Source: Antedon mediterranea (lineage: Eukaryota; Echinodermata; Crinoidea; Comatulida; Antedonidae). Taken from it: 64,000 nt of DNA. The stretch spans positions 17,838,288-17,902,287 of the forward strand of contig NC_092676.1 of assembly GCF_964355755.1 (NCBI RefSeq), written 5' to 3'. The notes beneath the pieces are model-generated. The model did no database searches. It had not been told where the DNA came from and was given only the letters and a program-made list of their open reading frames with translations. Positions 59,842 through 64,000 of this stretch are shown piece by piece. The position numbers and the translations under genes were made by a program. Every line of letters begins with the position of its first letter. Position 1 is the first letter of the stretch.

Positions 59842-62514
59842 GTACAGTACTATTGTGTGGCCATGTTTTATTTTTATATTGACGATATATTGTCTCCATA
59901 AAAAAATAGTTTTTTTTTTCAATTTGCCATTTTAACGTCACATAAACACTTCATAAAAAAAAGCTGGATCAAAAACAAATTATTTACCTGAAAAGAAATA
60001 TAATTTCAAGCAAAAAATACTTCAATTGTCTGTCAGAAAATGGTTTCTTGTGAAATAATTATTTTTATGGTTTTTTTTCTATTGAAGTGAATAACTTCAT
60101 TAAAACTACAAAATGAGGCTAAATAAAAGTCTGCTTTTATAAATCTTTATTTTTTGGAACAATACTTCTTTAAATTTTTATTTTATACTTTATATATAAA
60201 TATATGTCATCAAGTTATAAACAATATTATATATATTTATTTATTCATTTCAATCATTAAATTCATTCAATAAATTATTCATTCAAAAATGTATTTTCAA
60301 ACATTTACATTTATTTGACATATTCCAACTTCTTTTTCAAAATGTTTTTTTTTTTGTGCATAAACCAAATTTAATTTAGATACTAAAATGTTGTTTTAAA
60401 AGTGGTTTTAATTTGATTACTGTTTTACTTACCATGTTATGAAATGTGGTTGCATAATCAATCAATTGGTGCCAAGTAAATTTATTTAACATTTAACAAA
60501 TTTTGAATAATACTAAACTTTGGCAAGAGTGAGTACTATTGAAACATTTTGTGCTCAGAAAAGGGTTGCTTTCAAGAATATTATCATTATTAAACAGACT
60601 TGTAGAGTTGGATCCAGCAAGGTAGCACTTGCGGTGCATGCTTCCCCTTTAACAGATACAATGAAGTTATGAACTAATTTTTGATGTCTGTATTTGACCT
60701 GTTTTAAAAATCCTGGATCCTAAAAGATAAAAAAAGGAGCCAGAAAAATTACTATACGAGTCACAATTTGGAAGAGTTAACCTTTGTGTTACATATTTTG
60801 TAAAACCATTTATCTGCCGCGATGATCAATGTGACATTCAGCAACAAAGTGTGTATTTATTAACAAAATGCTAAACAATGTGATAATTAATACCAGGAAC
60901 TTTCCACTGCAGTGTATATTATGATTATTAATTTTTTCTTCTACACGATGTGTCTAGAATTAAATTGGATAGTTCACACAAATCTGTGTTGTTCAGGTCA
61001 GTGTGTTTGTTGGATATTTGTGCATGTTAGTTTAATTCAACAATGTATTACTTTGGGTTTTTTTTAGTATTTTGCACTTATTTTTTGTTGAACTCTGACT
61101 CTGTATGCAATTCTGAAGAAAAAACAAACAATATTGCATTTCAAAATAGGTGTATTAAATGATACAGTCAACTCTCTCCTGGACTACTGTAAGGAAAAAA
61201 ATCTTTCCTTTTAACAAATTAAATTAAGCTTATGGCGACTTGGAACTGAAAGCTATTAAACTCAACTGAGAACTAGTTGCGCTAGAGCACTAAGAATAAC
61301 TCATGTTGACTTTTAAGAGCAAATTAACAGAACTGAACTGAATGTAACTGGAAAAATCCAGTGTATGATCAGTGCTTATGTCGACATGCAAGATTTTAAC
61401 CTGTTTGTTTAGCCATACATTGCATGTAGCACAATTCGTAATTGAAAGAGGGCGTTGTGCACGAGCTCTTATGTCGGCATCTAGCTGATCACAACTTTCA
61501 GTTCTGGAAATGTTCAAATTACTTGAGTTACTGTACTTGAGGTTCTAAAGACAATTCTGGTTTTCAAAAAGTTTCATAAGAGTTGACTATTGGCTATTAA
61601 TTGCCCTATTGTGAAATGTTTATTACCATTACCACTTTTACATCGTCTAGCAAATTTAAACATGCAGTACTGGGGCGTACACGATACAAAACAGGTGACG
61701 CCCCTAAAGTCAGGGTTTCTAAGCGATGTGAAAGTTGTATATCATTATCAATGTGCATGAGTTGTTACCCCGTATTTTTTAACACTTTAAATGTCGGTTT
61801 GTTTTTTTTTACACATTTGAATGCACGTTTCTGCTTTTATTTCTAATTGCTTGTCTTGTGTTTTTTAGTTATTAGTACGTTACGTTATGATTTAGATAAG
61901 AAAATAAAGCACAACATAACATACTAATTATAACCTTTTACCATAGGTAAACAAACTTTTGAAACTTCCACCCTAATTTCAAGCAAATAGATGAACATTC
62001 AACATTATCTGAACTGGGCATTCTGTAGATGTTGTCTAAAATATTTCAGCTTGCCAATTTATTTGGGATTTCCCCTAATCCCTTTTCTTATTTTAACTTG
62101 TTACCCATTCTAATATAGAACCTTGGGTTATTAGCCAAAACAATGTTCATAGACAGTACTATGTTGTTGTTGTAGTCTTACTAGAACTTGTATGTATTCG
62201 TAATTTTGTTATTCTAATATAACAGTGTTTCTGGTAGGTATACTTTTTATCATAAAATAGAATTAAGATGTTCTTAAATGTGTATTTTCCTTTTTTGTTG
62301 ATTTAGATACATTTGAAATATTAGATACAACTGAAGTTACAATGTTCATTTTAAACCTATTCTTTTTACACTAATTTGTCTAAATTCGATAAGATACATC
62401 AAGACATTTTCTAAGAGGAAAAAATCTTTTCCTAAATTTACATTAAATTTACCATTAGAGGTTTTCTTGAATGTTTGCATTATCTTCTAAATAGTTAACT
62501 TTTGATTTGTGACA
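59842..62514. other. PIK3C2 intron, no further exon seen
   Basis: After the donor at 59842 I find no segment matching the rest of the C2 domain or the helical domain. The region is AT-rich with no clear repeat. Confidence 0.5.
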
Positions 62515-63165
62515 AAACCTAGAAACTATCTCCGTCAAGTAAATTAATTGTGCTCATGTGGGGACATTTAGGGGATGTTAGGATACTCAAACTAGTTACA
62601 TCAAGTTAATTAATTGTGCTCATGTGGGGACATTTAGGGGATGTTAGGATACTCAAACTAGTTACATCAAGTTAATTCATTGTGCTCATGTGGAGGATGT
62701 TAGGGGACTCAAACTAGCTCCGTCAAGTTAATTCAATCATTGTGCTCATGTGGGGACATTTAGGGTATGTTAGGATACTCAAACTAGTTACATCAAGTTA
62801 ATTCATTGTGCTCATGTGGGGACATTTAAGGGATGTTAGGGGACTCAAACTAGTTACATCAAGTTAATTAATTGTGCTCATGTGGGGACATTTAGGGGAT
62901 GTTATTGAACTCAAACTAGTTACATCAAGTTAATTCATTGTGTTCATATGGGGACATTTAGGGGATGTTAGGGGACTCAAACTAGCTCCGTCAAGTTAAT
63001 TCAATCATTGCGCTCATGTGGGGACATTTGGGGATGTTAGGGGACTCAAACTAGTTACATCAAGTTAATTCATTGTGCTCATTTGGGGACATTTAGGGGA
63101 TGTTAGGGGACTCAAACTAGTTACATCAAGTTAATTAATTGTGCTCATGTGGGGATGTGCTTCCT
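62515..63165. repeat. 66-bp tandem repeat array
   Basis: About ten units contain CAAACTAGTTACATCAAGTT, AATTGTGCTCATGTGGGGAC and ATTTAGGGGATGTTAGG. A variant with CTAGCTCCGTCAAGTTAATT and a four-base insertion (CAATCATTG) recurs about every fourth unit. The first unit is diverged. Confidence 0.93.
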
Positions 63166-63299
63166 CACTTGATTTTTGTACACACTTTTGGTGGATACTA
63201 CATCCAATGATAAAATGTGCTAGGTTTTCACAAATCGGAAGCTCCCTATTATCATTCAATTCTCGGTACTGTATCCAGATTTCTTCAATTTCATAAGAA

Positions 63300-64000
63300 A
63301 ATTTAGTGATACAGCATCACATGTGTATCGCCTAGTTTTATAAACCATAACCTAACCCTTAACGTAACCTTCCATGATACAGCATCTCATGTGTTACACA
63401 TGTATCGCCTAGTTTCATAAACCTTAACGTAACCTTCCATGATACAGCATCTCATGTGTTGCACATGTATCGCCTAGTTTCATAAACCATAACCTAACCC
63501 TTAACGTAACCTTCCATGATACAGCATCTCATGTGTTACACATGTATCGCCTAGTTTCATAAACCTTAACGTAACCTTCCATGATACAGCATCTCATGTG
63601 TTGCACATGTATCGCCTAGTTTCATAAACCTTAACGTAACCTTCCATGATACAGCATCTCATGTGTTGCACATGTATCGCCTAGTTTTATAAACCATAAC
63701 CTAACCCTTAACGTAACCTTCCATGATACAGCATCTCATGTGTTACACATGTATCGCCTAGTTTCATAAACCTTAACGTAACCTTCCATGATACAGCATC
63801 TCATGTGTTGCACATGTATCGCCTAGTTTTATAAACCATAACCTAACCCTTAACGTAACCTTCCATGATACAGCATCTCATGTGTTACACATGTATCGCC
63901 TAGTTTCATAAACCTTAACGTAACCTTCCATGATACAGCATCTCATGTGTTGCACATGTATCGCCTAGTTTTATAAACCATAACCTAACCCTTAACGTAA
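63300..64000. repeat. satellite array with alternating 77- and 65-bp units
   Basis: Units contain CCTTCCATGATACAGCATCT, CATGTGTTACACATGTATCG and CCTAGTTT. Long units (77) have an extra ATAACCTAACCC and carry TTACAC. Short units (65) lack it and carry TTGCAC. The order is L S L S S L S L S L, then the window ends. Neighbouring units are nearly identical, so the array is young or homogenised. Confidence 0.93.

Noticed and set aside
61601-61846. 81-residue plus-strand open frame as a further PIK3C2 exon
   Set aside because: It has no match to the C2, helical or catalytic domains and no consistent splice sites.
63300-64000. Telomere, because of CCTAACCCTTAA words
   Set aside because: The words occur once per 77-base unit and do not form a TTAGGG array. 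It is an interstitial satellite.
62515-64000. CRISPR array
   Set aside because: There are no unique spacers; whole units repeat. The window is eukaryotic and lacks cas genes.

Overview
This is a window from an animal nuclear genome, probably an invertebrate deuterostome. It is AT-rich, intron-dense and full of small repeats. The four recognisable genes have clear vertebrate counterparts, but intron sizes, repeat families and the single NUCB-like and PIK3C2-like genes do not look vertebrate. An echinoderm is my best guess, from general character only, and this is not proven. No bacterial, organellar or viral gene layout is present.

Layout, left to right. (1) 1-5148 is gene-free and contains a 1,043 bp foldback transposon with an 8 bp target duplication. 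(2) 5254-19095 (+) is an 18-exon gene that splices in phase into a 2,244-residue protein: ankyrin repeats, a very large disordered region, and a C-terminal STE/MAP3K kinase domain of the MAP3K19 (YSK4) type. (3) 19096-25039 is intergenic. It holds a small Harbinger-like MITE, a nested cluster of palindromic MITEs, a broken TatD-like nuclease copy between direct repeats, and a Ty3/gypsy integrase fragment. (4) 25040-42530 (+) is nucleobindin in 11 exons, 583 residues, ending in a long QAGQP pentapeptide array. Its introns carry a Helitron-like element, a possible alternative exon 4, a 90 bp minisatellite, a tRNA-derived SINE and a MITE. (5) 44113-44980 (-) is the two-exon LYR-motif gene ETFRF1 (LYRM5), convergent with nucleobindin. 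(6) 47749 to beyond 59841 (+) is the 5' part of a class II phosphoinositide 3-kinase (PIK3C2): a disordered N-terminus with DPF/NPF endocytic motifs, the Ras-binding region, and the start of the PI3K-type C2 domain. The helical and catalytic exons are not visible before the window ends. (7) 62515-64000 is two tandem satellite arrays; the second has a two-variant higher-order pattern.

The genes do not form a single pathway. From memory, NUCB2 and PIK3C2A are neighbours on human 11p15.1, so their closeness here may be ancient linkage with ETFRF1 lying between them. The most unusual items are the ankyrin-MAP3K19 fusion, the candidate mutually exclusive nucleobindin exon, the foldback element, the nested MITE cluster, a near-identical pair of tRNA-like repeats beside a (TA)n tract, and the long/short satellite array.

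All splice models were built by eye from GT-AG sites and phase. No search or transcript data were available.
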